A DNA stretch of 64,000 nt from Strigamia acuminata. Its lineage: Eukaryota; Arthropoda; Chilopoda; Geophilomorpha; Linotaeniidae. Of this stretch, positions 22,863 through 33,185 are shown piece by piece. The notes beneath the pieces are model-generated. The model saw only the letters and a program-made list of their open reading frames with translations, made no database searches and had not been told where the DNA came from. The position numbers were made by a program, and so were the translations under genes. The stretch is from the NCBI GenBank assembly GCA_949358305.1, contig OX442315.1, positions 34,250,427 through 34,314,426 of the forward strand, in the 5' to 3' direction. The number at the start of each line of letters is the position of its first letter. The first letter of the stretch is position 1.

Positions 22863-23742
22863 CACAGTTTGTGGCAGGAACTTTTCCCTTATAAAAACCC
22901 TCATTAAGCTTATGCCTATAAGTATATACTCTGGCCAACCTCAAGAGTGCACTTCTTTCCCATCGGTCGAGCCATTTCATTTGTGTAGTTATACACAAAA
23001 ATAGACCAAAATACATGTTGAGTGCTTTCCAGACAAAACAACCAATAAACTGAACAAACATGTATTTTGAAATAAGAACAGCACTAAAACATTATTTCAT
23101 GAATTTAAAATACATTTTATTATACAAAACAAATAAATTTATATCATTTCAATTACGAAGTATTATAAACAAACAAATTTAAAAAAGAACAAAATTATTT
23201 TTCCTGGTGGTAGAATACAGTCCACAGTTGGAAGTAATCAGGCTAGAACAATGGGAAGGAGGTGCACTCTTGAGGTTGGCTAGAGTATAGTGGAAAACTA
23301 ATAACGCTATCGGAGCTTATACGATAACTGAAAATAGCACAGCCATTTCGGTAGTTTTCCACTATTTACGTCACTGACTAAAAATTTGGATTAGCAATGA
23401 CCTTTTTTGCTGCCATTGTGAATTGTGCGTTTCATTCACGCGCGGAGCACATGTTACGATTTATCTAATTGATTTTGCTTTGAATTCATTTAAATTCACA
23501 ATAATAAAGTTGCAGCATCGTGTTGAAACAGCTAAAAACAGGAATTCTCTCTTTTTATTCCAATGAAACATATACGGAGTACTAGTTTCGGTAATCACGT
23601 GTCATGTTTAAGATTTCGTCTAATTTTATAACTATAACATAAAACTTCAACCGCAACCCAAACTTTAACACTTTTACCTTAGACTAAATATAGAGTAAAA
23701 AATGTCATAATTGTAAGGGAAAAGTGCCTGCCGCAAACTGTG
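22863..23742. mobile_element. TA-target MITE 'CACAGTTTGCGG', copy C (holds a TACTC element)
   Basis: Left end CACAGTTTGTGGCAGGAACT after TA (22861-22862). Right end AGTGCCTGCCGCAAACTGTG. The sequence around 22915-22926 and 23288-23300 (ATAAGTATA / TATAGTGGAAAACT) is contiguous in copy A (near 4530-4550). This fixes the nested insertion precisely. Confidence 0.83.
22927..23287 (-). mobile_element. TACTC-family MITE, copy 3 (nested, TA duplication proven)
   Basis: Starts TACTCTGGCCAACCTCAAGA and ends CTCTTGAGGTTGGCTAGAGTA. Copy A of the host element shows the empty site GAGTATAGTGG. After insertion the left flank ends in TA and the right flank begins with TA, giving a 2-bp TA duplication. Hallmark blocks are CATCGGTCGAGCC near the left and GTAATCAGGCTAG near the right. 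Reverse orientation relative to 9891-10316. Confidence 0.85.
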
Positions 23743-24866
23743 TTTAGGTTAGGTTAAGTTAAGTTAGAAAGTCATGAAAAGAATTAAAGCAAAACCTGTG
23801 TAAGGCGACCACCAATAGTGCCAAAAAGATGTTCTATTACACAAACAGGTGGTCTCTCAATTGAATGCAAACAATGCACAATCATCACTGTGTGGTGTCA
23901 ACATAAAATGGCCTTTCAGACAGGTGGTTGCTCAATACAGGTGGTCGCCATCTCACATTTTGCTGTGAAGTTGGATAAGAATGCATATTCCTTACATTTC
24001 TTAAGAAAATATACTCACAGAATTGTTTGTGTATAATGCGGAAGAATTTGTTTTAAAATTCCTTTGTTCCATAGTCACTGGCCTCAACATTGTGGTGGGT
24101 CAGAGTTCAAACTTAGCCGAGTAAAGATTGGATTTTTGTCAAAGAGAAAATGCTAAAGTATGGTTTTCTTAAAGGAAGTTAAGGTTCTATGATTTAATTT
24201 GCATATTAAAACGTTAGGACTGATGTCTACATTTAGCTCCAAAGGAAGCAAACTTTAAATCCCTGGCAAGTTGCTTATGAGCCATTTAACTGCTTTGAAC
24301 CATTTGGTGTTGTAAGGAGAAGTCAGTCAAAGGGTAGACCAATCTGGACCTAGGGTGTGTATTTCTCACAAAATAAAGTCTAATAGTGAGTGTTTGTAAA
24401 GAGGATGCTTTTAAGGAGATGAAAGCATTCTAAAGTTGAATTAAACAGAAAGCAAGTTGAGGTGCATTCATTTTTCACATGTCTTTTATTGAAGAATGAG
24501 TAGCCTGGTTGGTGAGCACTATGGATGGTGATGTTTATTATTTATTACATTGTCTGGATTTTTAAATTAGAAAAGGGAAAAAAACATTTTGGATTTATTT
24601 TTGTTGAATGGATCTTCATCTCTGAATTCCCTGAAGACACTTCATTAAGCCTTTGTTCCTACACAGTTTTGTGGTGGTTTTTATAGATGAAAACAAAAGA
24701 CAAACATTTTAAGCTCATTTCTCATTGTAATTACACTAGAAAAGAATAACTTTACATTTTTTTTGTTTTGTAGAAGTAGATTGTAGTTCATGGTGGTTTA
24801 TTGTACCTTTTAGGGTCGTTTAAGGCTGGCTTGGTTTATGTTTTTAGAATTTTATTTTGTAAACAA
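23743..24866. other. No gene; short TTAGG/TTAAG run
   Basis: Starts with GGTTAGGTTAAGTTAAG. The plus-strand stretch at 23800-23960 repeats the word ACAGGTGGT with CAATTGAA or CAATACAGG neighbours three times. Nothing else is recognisable. Confidence 0.45.
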
Positions 24867-25268
24867 GTATGTTGTTCTACAAACCGATACAACGATGTCC
24901 TAATTCCAATTGGTTCAGTCGTATCACTGGTGTAGTGTCACAAAAAAGTAGCCCATAACACCAGAATTGTTATCTAACTAGGCAAAACAACCAATAAAAA
25001 ACTAAATTTTTGTTTATCTGCCAAAAGAAACCAACAACCTATGCTAACATTGTTTGATTGATTAAAAGGAAAAAAAGCTTATTTTAGCAAGTGAAATAAA
25101 TATTTTATTACCAAATAAATAAAATTCATCATTCTAATCACTTTTTACACTGAAATTCATTGAAAATAAACAGAACTACTTTTCCGCGTAGTAGAGCACA
25201 GCCCACAGTTAGGCGTAATCCGGCTAGACCAATTGGGAAATAGAACAACGTTGTATCGGGACAGAGTA
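24867..25268 (-). mobile_element. TACTC-family MITE, copy 4
   Basis: The right end CCGGCTAGACCAATTGGGAA...GTTGTATCGGGACAGAGTA mirrors the left CCGATACAACGATGTCC...CCAATTGGTTCAGTCG. ATCACTGGTGTAGTGTCACA and AACTACTTTTCCGCGTAGTA are family interior blocks in reverse orientation. The extreme left end is decayed. Confidence 0.72.
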
Positions 25269-26611
25269 TAAGATAGTAGAAGCTACTTTTCAGACGCAAT
25301 TATTGCTGACATTTTCAAGAATTCAGTAACAAATCAAAATCAAGCATCTATAGTCTGTAACTGGTATTTTCACTGAAACAAATACATCACTTTTAGAATA
25401 ATAACTTGAATAGAATAATAAATTTTAGATTTTTGTGTTGCGGTGTGCAAAAATGGAATTTAATGTTTGAATTTGGTATTAAAATACCAGGCGCAGACTG
25501 TAGGAGATTACTTCTTTTACTTAATCACGAGGCCTCGCACAGCGGCAACTTGAGCTCAGATGTAAATCGGATTTCGATAGTCTGACACTATCAATGTCAT
25601 GTCCCTTTTATTAACTCCAAACCAGAGCTGTCTTGCTTCTGCAATAATCAATGTGTACATAATTAATCCTGCAACATTAATCTTGTAAGTATTCCAGCTG
25701 CATACTGGCTTCAGACACTGGAAGTGTTTTATTAAGTAAAATCACAGCACTGCAAATTAATCATTAGTGATGTGACAATTAAAAGAACGGATAAAAAATG
25801 TAGTGAACTACCAGTAGTTCACTTTGGGATATTCTGCAGAATAATGGAAAAATTCCCTTTCTAGGTTTTTGCACAACATGGAATAGAAATAGTGGTTGAA
25901 AATGTTAGATTGACCCCAACTTCTCATTATGAGATTGAGATTGATTTTTCGCCCAAGCAATCCTCCAATACTTTTCCTCTTCACCAATAGATTACTAGGG
26001 ATTGGCTTTGGCTTGTTGAACTCAACATCTGGGTTTCTGCTAGCATTGCATTACAGTGAAACCAGTTTGAGTCTGCCAGTGATTGAACCAAACAAAAACA
26101 GTAGATTTTGACCAATATTTGCCGCTGTTGCCGATAGCGATTATTGGCAAGTGAATAATGGCCTTTTCAGATATCTTCTCTGATATTTTCTAATGAGAAT
26201 AAATTAAACTGTAATTGAAGATAAAATACCGTATTTTTTTTTACTTCTAAACCCTATGTTTAGAAAGTCTAATAGAACGGTTCTGTCCGTCTGTCTTAGG
26301 TGTCTAAGGAATTTTCGTATTTCTCCAACGACTTTTTTTTTTTAAACATTAATTTAGACGGACAGATGTATTTCTATATACGTGTAGAATGGGTTTAGAA
26401 GTCTAAGATGTAATGCTTCCATGCATTACAGGTATGCGCGAAATTTTGCTTGAAGTTTATCTTCACAATGCAGCGAAACTTCCCCAATTTCAAACATACT
26501 AGTGACGCAAACATGTGTGGAACAGCTGTGCATTGTTCAATCCAATAGGGAGGGGGCTTTGTTGTAGGTGATGAAACTACTTGAATGGTGGAAAATGTCA
26601 CGTGTCGCACG
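25269..26611. other. No gene recognised
   Basis: A+T-rich. Contains short T runs (26240, 26333) and an ACCAGTAGTTCAC near-palindrome near 25809. Frames at 25929 (plus) and 26395 (minus) are not protein-like. Confidence 0.45.
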
Positions 26612-26994
26612 TGATGCAAGCTGCTTGCGTCCAAAAATTCTTGACGTTGACGCCAATTCCTGCTTCAACTCCAAGTTGAAGTAAGTGATGCAACGCAAGG
26701 AAAGGTCTTGCGGCCAACCAATCACGATCAACTCTAACTCTCGTTGATTCACGTCTGGTTGGCGAGACTTTGCCACATGCAAACAGGCCGCCATTTTCGG
26801 ATTCTGGAACTAGTTCCAGAACTAGATCCAATTCCAGGTTTCATTGAAACCATCCGATTGGCCAGATGCAACATCAATTGTTTCAGCTCTGTTCACACGT
26901 GCCCAACAGTGTGAACAGACTCTGCGTTGCATTTGACTAATTTTTCATGGTCTGCGGTTGCGTTGCCTCTAGTGTGAAAACAAGTGTGAACCTA
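26612..26994 (-). mobile_element. MITE 'TAGGTTCACACTTGTGT', copy 2 (reverse, truncated)
   Basis: The right end ACAAGTGTGAACCTAG is the inverse of the left end of 11988-12408. Long internal identity includes GGAACTAGTTCCAGAACTAG and TTGGCGAGACTTTGCCACAT. The other terminus is lost near 26612. Overlapping frames of 77-85 codons (26537-26831) are shared with the other copy because the DNA is shared. Confidence 0.75.
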
Positions 26995-27936
26995 GCTTTA
27001 GTTTCAAAGCAATAAGGTATGATCTTCAGTGGCGGGCTTGAAATCTGTGCTGTATTTGTAAGAAAATCCAAAGGTACGATGGTAAAAAGCATTCTAGTTC
27101 TTATTTTCTGCTTACAAGAGAGTTTTTTCAAACAAAGGATTCATTGCCAAATTTAGGTTGGATTAAGACAGGTTAGGGTATAAAAGTTGCCGATTTACTC
27201 TTGGCACCAAATGTTGCCAGTTTGAAATGAATGGCCAGCACAAATTTAAAATGGCAACTAAAACCTGACAAATTCTTTACATAACTACGATGTAAAGCAT
27301 TTTAAATTTACATTTAAAAAGAAGACAAGAATTAGATGCACTTTTCATCTAAAAGGTGTGCATCCGGGACGTGGTTTTATGTCTATAAATATTCCTTTTA
27401 GTTTTAAGTGTGTAAATTAAATTTTAAAAAGAGCCAGTAAAAGCAAAGAGGAAATGAAGGGTTTTAAGGCTTCTCTGGGGGAAGAGGAAAAAAGTAAAAA
27501 TGCAAAGAAACAGAGACCTGTGATCAAGCTGGAGGCACTGGAGCTCGAGTTTAGCCCCGCTGGCACACAAACCACTAATTTTCTTGAGGGTGAAAGAGAT
27601 TTTTCTTCTTTTTTGTTTATTAAAAACACAAGTTGATAAGAAAGATATGAGATATTTTAAGAGTCCTTTTAGAAATAAAATGTTGATAACTGACAATACC
27701 ATCAGTGCACAATACTATCAGTGCACAGAACAGAATGCTAAACGCGACTCAAACCCAAGTGTATATGGTCAGACAACGAAGGTGAGTTTGTAAACAGTCG
27801 AACAGATGCAAGGCTGGACTGGGAACAAATTTAGTACCAGGAAATCTGGATAAATCGGGCCGTGGGAACAAACTTAGTATCAGGAAATCTGGATAGGCCG
27901 GGTGTTTGAAGAAAACAAAATTGCAAAAAGAATTAT
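26995..27936. other. No gene; duplicated GGAACAAA motif
   Basis: A+T-rich, with a purine-rich patch at 27420-27500 giving open frames on both strands (27417-27702) by composition. At 27818-27852 and 27860-27892 the words GGAACAAATTTAGTACCAGG / GGAACAAACTTAGTATCAGG plus AAATCTGGATA are directly repeated. A third instance lies at 10648-10690. Confidence 0.5.
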
Positions 27937-28140
27937 TGCAAATTATTGCGAATTATTGCGAATTATTGCGAATTATTGCGATTATTGCGAATTATTGCGA
28001 ATTATTGCGAACTAATGCGATTATTGCGATTACTGCGATTATTGCGATTATATCGCGATATATCGCGAATGCAATATATCGCAAAAAAATCGCAACAATC
28101 CAATATCGCAATCGCAATCGCATTCGCGACAAAAATTAAT
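27937..28140. repeat. ATTATTGCGA array with inverted partner
   Basis: About ten imperfect tandem copies of GAATTATTGC / GATTATTGC lie at 27937-28050. They are followed by CGCGATATATCGCGA and then by inverted words (AATCGCAACAATCC, ATCGCAATCGCAATCGC) to 28120. The whole stretch could fold on itself. It ends near TAATCGCACAAGCCTAATTG. It may be the interior of a foldback element whose left end I cannot place. Confidence 0.7.
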
Positions 28141-28775
28141 CGCACAAGCCTAATTGAATATAGTTCATGAAATAGGTTCACAGTTGAAGAATTTCTAGTT
28201 AACGTGATTAGCGAGCTACTTTTGCCATTAACGGAGCCATCACTGATAATTCTGCAGTGATCAAATTAAATCGTTCATTTTGGTGAATACAACTCCATTG
28301 TCATAACTAGATTTTAGGGTGCCCTTGAGCAAAAATGTTAATGAAGCTTTCTGTAATAAAATTTCGTCCCAGCGAGATCCCTTTTCAAAACATTTGGCGA
28401 AATAAATTGACCTTTTATGACATTACCTATTCCCTTTAGGCCCCAATTCACCGCGAGCCCCCTGCACTCGTTGTCTTGCGCCGACCAAAAGTAACGATTG
28501 CTGTCTGTTCTGGTGGATTGCTGGATGGTGGTCAAACAGACGACCTGTGGTTTGGATTCCCAATGGTGGATTCCTTCGGGTCTGGACTGTTTGCTTTTTT
28601 CAGTCTTATCTAAAATGTATGGACGTCAATCTCAGTTGTTGATAGCATCTATTAACAATAGATGCATTCAACGTTTCTGTTTTGGTGGTTTTTGGTGTTT
28701 ATATGAAACAGCGATTAAAATTTCAACACTTTTCAAACAATAGATGGAGTGTGGACCATTTCTTTTTATATAATA
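28141..28775. other. No gene; possible GCATTCAA-type end
   Basis: GATGCATTCAACGTTTCTGT near 28662 resembles the left end of 41658-41888, but no clear partner was found. Frames at 28338 (minus) and 28498 (plus) overlap and are not recognisable. Confidence 0.4.
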
Positions 28776-29018
28776 GACCTTTGGAAAAATGAAGTCAGGT
28801 GATACAATCATGTGATCGTAACAATGGTTGCCCCTAGGGTTTTCAATAATGCGACTATCAAAAATATGACATGTTTTGCATCGTTTCCGCCAGGGAAAAT
28901 CGAGAGAATCGAGGGAATCGGTTTTTCAGTTTGGAATTGAACGCACCTATTGTTAATTTGCAGTCTTCTTATTGTGGGTGGAGCCAAACTGCATTACATC
29001 ATAATTTTCCAATTGGTC
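28776..29018. mobile_element. TA-target MITE 'GACCTTTGGAAAAATGA', copy 2 (with a likely inner insertion)
   Basis: Left end GACCTTTGGAAAAATGAAGT after TA. Right end the inverse of GGACCAATTGGAAAATTATG. Blocks GATACAATCATGTGATCG and TTGTTAATTTGCAGT match 56007-56136, where they are only about 45 bp apart. Here the stretch 28838-28950, ending GGAATTGAACGCACCTA, lies between them and looks like a small GGTGCGTTCAAT-type insertion. Confidence 0.65.
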
Positions 29019-29468
29019 CATTCTTCTTTTGCCCACTTTTTTAGTGGTGGATGCTTCACCTGCAAGCATTTTAACGACTGGAAGTGCAACCCCGATCTAA
29101 CTTGCATGGAAGCCAATTTGATTTTGTTTGTAAAAACCAAAACCAGTTGCATAAACCACTTCAATCTGCTTTGCCAATATGTTGATATGAAGAAAATGAC
29201 CAGGTGAGAATCTCGCTTGTCAATCACAACACACGCTAGGAAATGCCGGCTTAACAACATACACAACCGCCCTCTTTCAATAAAATGAACAAGCTGTCGG
29301 AACCCTGAACTAGAGCGCTATAATGTAATCAGAGCCCTCTTTCAACAAATCAAACAAATTGTCAGGACTTTTTTCTGATGCGTGAGGAAGCCAGCAGTAA
29401 TTTGCCCATCGACCAATGAGAATTGCTGGATTCTCTGGGCAGATAGAGTTTAAGGTTCAATTAAGATA
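29019..29468. other. No gene; dispersed GAAGCCAATTTGATTTTG repeat
   Basis: Positions 29099-29165 match the block order of 11728-11800 (GGAAGCCAATTTG, AAAAACCAAAAC, GCATAAACCACTT). As there, the block follows a GACC-type MITE. CCCTCTTTCAA recurs at 29271 and 29334. Confidence 0.5.
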
Positions 29469-29731
29469 GAGAAGCGCTTAGCGACAGGGGGCTTCGACCA
29501 ATGAAATTACAGACCCAAACCAGGAATGACTAATGCGTACTAACCACATCGCGACTAAATAAGTGCCCAATTCCCCTTCGCATTAAAAAAAACCAGTTAA
29601 GGTGAGGTTAGCAAGGGGGGCGCTGGCCCCCCTTGTTCGCGCCCCCCTTGTTAAGAAAAAACCCAAGAACATGCGAAAAACCAAGAAACAGCATTAGTCA
29701 CTCCTGGCTGAGGAGCCCCTTGTCCCGAATG
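29469..29731 (+). mobile_element. Inverted-repeat element 'GCGACAGGGGGCT', copy 1
   Basis: The left end GAAGCGCTTAGCGACAGGGG mirrors GAGGAGCCCCTTGTC at the right. Full relative at 51732-52021. Inside, CCAGGAATGACTAATGCGTA (near 29519) mirrors CATTAGTCACTCCTGG (near 29693), making a second, inner hairpin. CCCCCCTTG is repeated in both orientations around 29620-29650. Confidence 0.7.
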
Positions 29732-29739
29732 CATATTGA

Positions 29740-29990
29740 CAGAACATACTCGATTTCGGCAACAACGGTGGCCAGGAGTGACTAATGACTCAATAACTTG
29801 AAAATCACCATCCAACCTAACCTAACCTAACTTAATTTAGTGACACAAAGCAAAACACAGCAAAACAAATCAAAATAGCAAGAAAACAAACAATAAATTC
29901 AAAATTTCAAAGCAGAATTTTGATTTTGAAGGTATTGAATCATTAGTCACTCCTGGTGCATTGTTGATGCCGAAATCGGGTATGTTCTGC
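29740..29990. repeat. Hairpin element with arms of about 53 bp
   Basis: The arm at 29740-29792 (CAGAACATACTCGATTTCGG...CCAGGAGTGACTAATGACT) is the near-exact inverse of 29936-29990 (TTAGTCACTCCTGG...CCGAAATCGGGTATGTTCTG). About 140 bp separate them, including three TTAGG-type (AACCT) units near 29815. The outer word CCAGGAGTGACTAATG is shared with the element just upstream, so the two may share ancestry. Confidence 0.75.
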
Positions 29991-31364
29991 CTACTTTAAG
30001 TTAGCCGTCTTTAAATTTTCTATTTTTTTTCTTCGTTTCTCCATCATCTTTAAGATTTTTATACTGTTTACTTTCTTTGTAAATGTCTAAACTTTTGTGC
30101 TGGTTTCTCTGTTGAAAAAAGGTACCGTATGCATGGAACACGGAGTTGATTTTTTTTTTTTTTTTTTTTTTTGGTTTTAGGGTTGTTTTATGTTGTGGTT
30201 TTATTATTGTTTGTTGAAATTGGGTGTATTTTTGTGTGCAAGGAGGAGATATCTGGATTTTATGATTGCAGTTGAAATTTTTTTTTTTTTATGAAAGTTG
30301 CTTGCAATTTTGGTCTCCCTTGTGCAGGAATGTTTTATAACTCGCAAGCTGGGGCCCCCTGCCCCCCTTCCTTCTTTTTTCAGCCAAACTTGACCGAGGG
30401 GTTTTTAAAATGCAGTCCCTATTTGAATTTCGAATGAAAAATTAAGGCAAGGGAAGTTTTAAGTGGAATGAAATTGAATAAGCTTTATCATTGCATTCTA
30501 AGTTTGGCGGGTTTTAAAATGCAAGACACTTGGCCAGGAATTTTAAATGACGTGTATAAGAAGACACGATTCTCGGCCATCATTTTCTCGTTTTAATTAT
30601 TAAATTTAAAAGTGGGATTAAAGTAAGTTTATACCCTTCTACTCCTCCAGGTCGATTTGAAGCTACTTATCAAAGCTGGGAAGTGCAGATGAAGTTAGAT
30701 CGAAATTGTGACCTCCATTTTAATTTTTACGTCACGAGAAACCGCGCCACCTGACGACGAGCTCAATAGGCAGCTTGTTTTTAAGGTAAATCAATTTTTA
30801 TTACTTTTTACAGCCGAACACACTTTTCAGAGGAAGGATTTTCGTATTTTTAAATAAAAATTTATCGCATAGGATTTGACGAATGCCACAATTATACGAT
30901 ATCGGCGAATACCGAATGTCGATATTGGTCAGATTAATTTTTTTTTTAATACTAGAAGTACTAGAAGTAGAAATGAACATTCGGATCAGCTCTCTCGAGA
31001 TATTTATAACCGCGCGAAATTCAAAACGCGTTCTTTTACATCCAGAAACTAGCGGTTCATAATATTATGTTTTATTTTTAAAAATTGTGATGTTCTAAAA
31101 ATAATTTATTTAAATAAAATATCCTGGTAAATTTTTAACGTAATTTAAAAAATGCTGCAACGTTTGCATGATTTTTTTTAAAAATCGTTTAGTCAATAAA
31201 ACGTCCATTTCTGCGCATTTTATTATGTCGAGCGCACGTTTTAAGAAACTCACCAATGACATGATGTGAACTTGGCATCAAGTCGGCCATGCAAATATCG
31301 GTGTTGGCATCTTTTTAATTGTTTATGGTAAAGATATTCTTAGATAAGGAATTTCTGGCTAATA
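29991..31364. other. No gene; T runs and degenerate repeats
   Basis: A T run lies at 30150-30171 and a shorter one near 30280. CCCCCTGCCCCCCTTCC sits near 30355. ATATCGGCGAATACCGAATG near 30900 echoes the degenerate repeats at 10405-10490. No protein-like frame. Confidence 0.5.
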
Positions 31365-31848
31365 GAGAGTTTGCGGGATGCATTTTTCCCTTACAGTTAA
31401 AGACTGTACGGTATAAAAATAGTGTAAGGGAAAAATGATAAATTAAGTTTTTGTGGGCTGCACTTTTTCACTACACTATTTCAGCCAACTACTGACAGTT
31501 AGTAATTTTGAGCCTAAAAATTCAATTTGGGGACGTAAATGTGCAAATTTCTGCATAAAATTCCATTATTATGCCTATAAAGTATGGTTTTGTGCCTAAA
31601 ATTTAATTTTGGGCCTCACTTATCATTCAATCTACATACCTATGACTGATGTGTTTGATCGGAACAACAAAATAATCGCCATTTGCAATGGGCGCAGCTA
31701 ACAATATAGTGTTCTCAATTCTGATTGGCTGCGCTATATTTTAATTTAGTGTTGAAAACGATACACTAAAGATTTTTCCATTACGATATGGCACTAAAAT
31801 AGAGTAACGTGGCACAAAATAAGGGAAAAATGCCTCCCGCAAACTCTC
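31365..31848. mobile_element. TA-target MITE 'GAGAGTTTGCGGG', copy 2
   Basis: Ends GAGAGTTTGCGGGATGCATT and AAAAATGCCTCCCGCAAACTCTC, flanked by TA at 31363-31364 and 31849-31850. Internally collinear with 307-799 and 46307-46795, with small substitutions and a short loss near 31467. Confidence 0.9.
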
Positions 31849-32577
31849 TAATAAAGAGATTTCATTTTATAATAACTTTGACACGCATCCATTGTTTACT
31901 TAATCTTCGAACCATTCGAAAAAATAAAATTGAAAAGTTTTAACCTTTTTAATGACCCAGTGTTTGTTTAAAATGCTTTAGTTATTTTATTTGTATTTGC
32001 ACAGAGCTATACAAAACATCCCTTAAAGTCGTCTGTCTCACAGTGTGTGCAGTCCCATTGTATTTCTGCATGGAGGCCATGGAATAATGTCGTTACTTAG
32101 TCTCAATGGAGTCTGGGTGTTTGCGAAGGACATTCTTCTCACGTGTAGCCCTCCGAGGAAAAAGCAGGAGGCAAAATGGGTGATATCTTATCACACCTGG
32201 ATTTGGGTGCCGCCAGAGTTTTTGAAAGGAAAAGTTTCTTGTAGGCAAATTGGGTGAATAAGGAGTTTTTTCTGCTTTAAACAAAGTTGTATGCAGTCCC
32301 CACTGGATTACAGACCGTAGATCTCTTTTGTTCTCCGTCTGGCTCTAGAGAATAAGGACTAGAGCCTGGTCCATTACGTTTTTTTCAGGGGGATGTCATT
32401 GGGGAAGAAGGAAGGGAAGGGAAGGGAAGGGAAGGAAGGGAGCATCTCATCTCAGTTTGATGCAGGTGGAATGACGACTAAGTGTGGGAATGGATGCTTT
32501 CACGTGAGGGTTGTGTTCTTGATTCCATAGCGCTGCATTCTTTAGATGGTATAAGTCGGTTGTTTGAATCAAATATA
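31849..32577. other. No gene; GGGAA microsatellite
   Basis: A (GGGAA)n tract lies at about 32409-32442. Overlapping plus and minus frames (32045-32284) are not recognisable; the plus-strand translation begins with short hydrophobic stretches but has no partner or domain. Confidence 0.45.
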
Positions 32578-32785
32578 TAGGAAACTGTGGTTTATTGACA
32601 CCACAAGGAATTATGCAGGTTTAAATGCATTGAAAAAGTACATTGTATATCGCAATACAATGTACAAAACATCATGCAGCTTCCATCTTTTTCCCCTAGT
32701 GACAGTTGGCCAGGTTACCAGACAATAAAGAGCCTACTTCGGTTAGAGAAGTAGATGGAGGATGTTTTAGGCCCAAGCCCATGGC
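32578..32785 (+). repeat. Dispersed repeat Y, copy 1
   Basis: Shares an ordered series of blocks with 49740-49962: GGAAACTG, CACCACAAGGAA, ATGCAGG, ACATTGTAT...GCAATACAATG, CATGCAGCTTCCAT, CCCTAG, ACAATAAAG, and an AGAAGTAGATGGAGGA-like end. The ATTGTAT/ATACAAT pair is palindromic. An AATAAA signal near the end suggests a retrotransposon 3' end or LTR. Boundaries and target duplication were not found. Confidence 0.6.
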
Positions 32786-33113
32786 TGATTAATTTGTGTT
32801 CAGAGCAATACACAAAAGAAACTCTGTTTAAAATTATTGTTGAGGTTTACGATATTGCAGAAAACAATTTACTAAAAAAATCGGCCACATTCAATTGACT
32901 AAAGGCGTAAAAGCGTCCGAAAAGTTGAAAAGTTGTTCTTTTAAAAGGTATCCAATGGTGTAAATGCATGTTGTTAAAAAATACATTGAAATTATATTGC
33001 AATGTATTTCAATGTGTTTTGAAATGCATTTGGGTTTCACGGGATTGCATTTTGTAATGCATTTTTGCATGCTATTGGTTTGCAAAATATATTATGAAAT
33101 GCGTTTCCAATGC
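32786..33113. other. No gene; GCATT-rich text
   Basis: Around 32995-33080 the words AATGCATT / AATGTATTTC recur without strict period. The overlapping 63/64-codon frames on both strands arise from this. Confidence 0.45.
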
Positions 33114-33185
33114 AGTACATTCGAAACTCTTTATAACGAATCGCAAGGGACCTGAAAAATCGATTTGTTATAACGAGAATTCGTT
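33114..33185 (+). repeat. Pogo/Tigger-like terminus, second instance
   Basis: TACATTCGAAACTCTTTATA followed by ACGAATCGCAAGGG and TTGTTATAACGAGAATTCG resembles 10907-10946. It contains an imperfect hairpin (TTATAACGAA / TTCGTTA). The other terminus was not found. Confidence 0.45.

Noticed and set aside
27906-28170. Two overlapping frames of 74-77 codons with repeated Ile-Ala-Asn-Tyr-like words
   Set aside because: They are translations of the ATTATTGCGA array in two phases.
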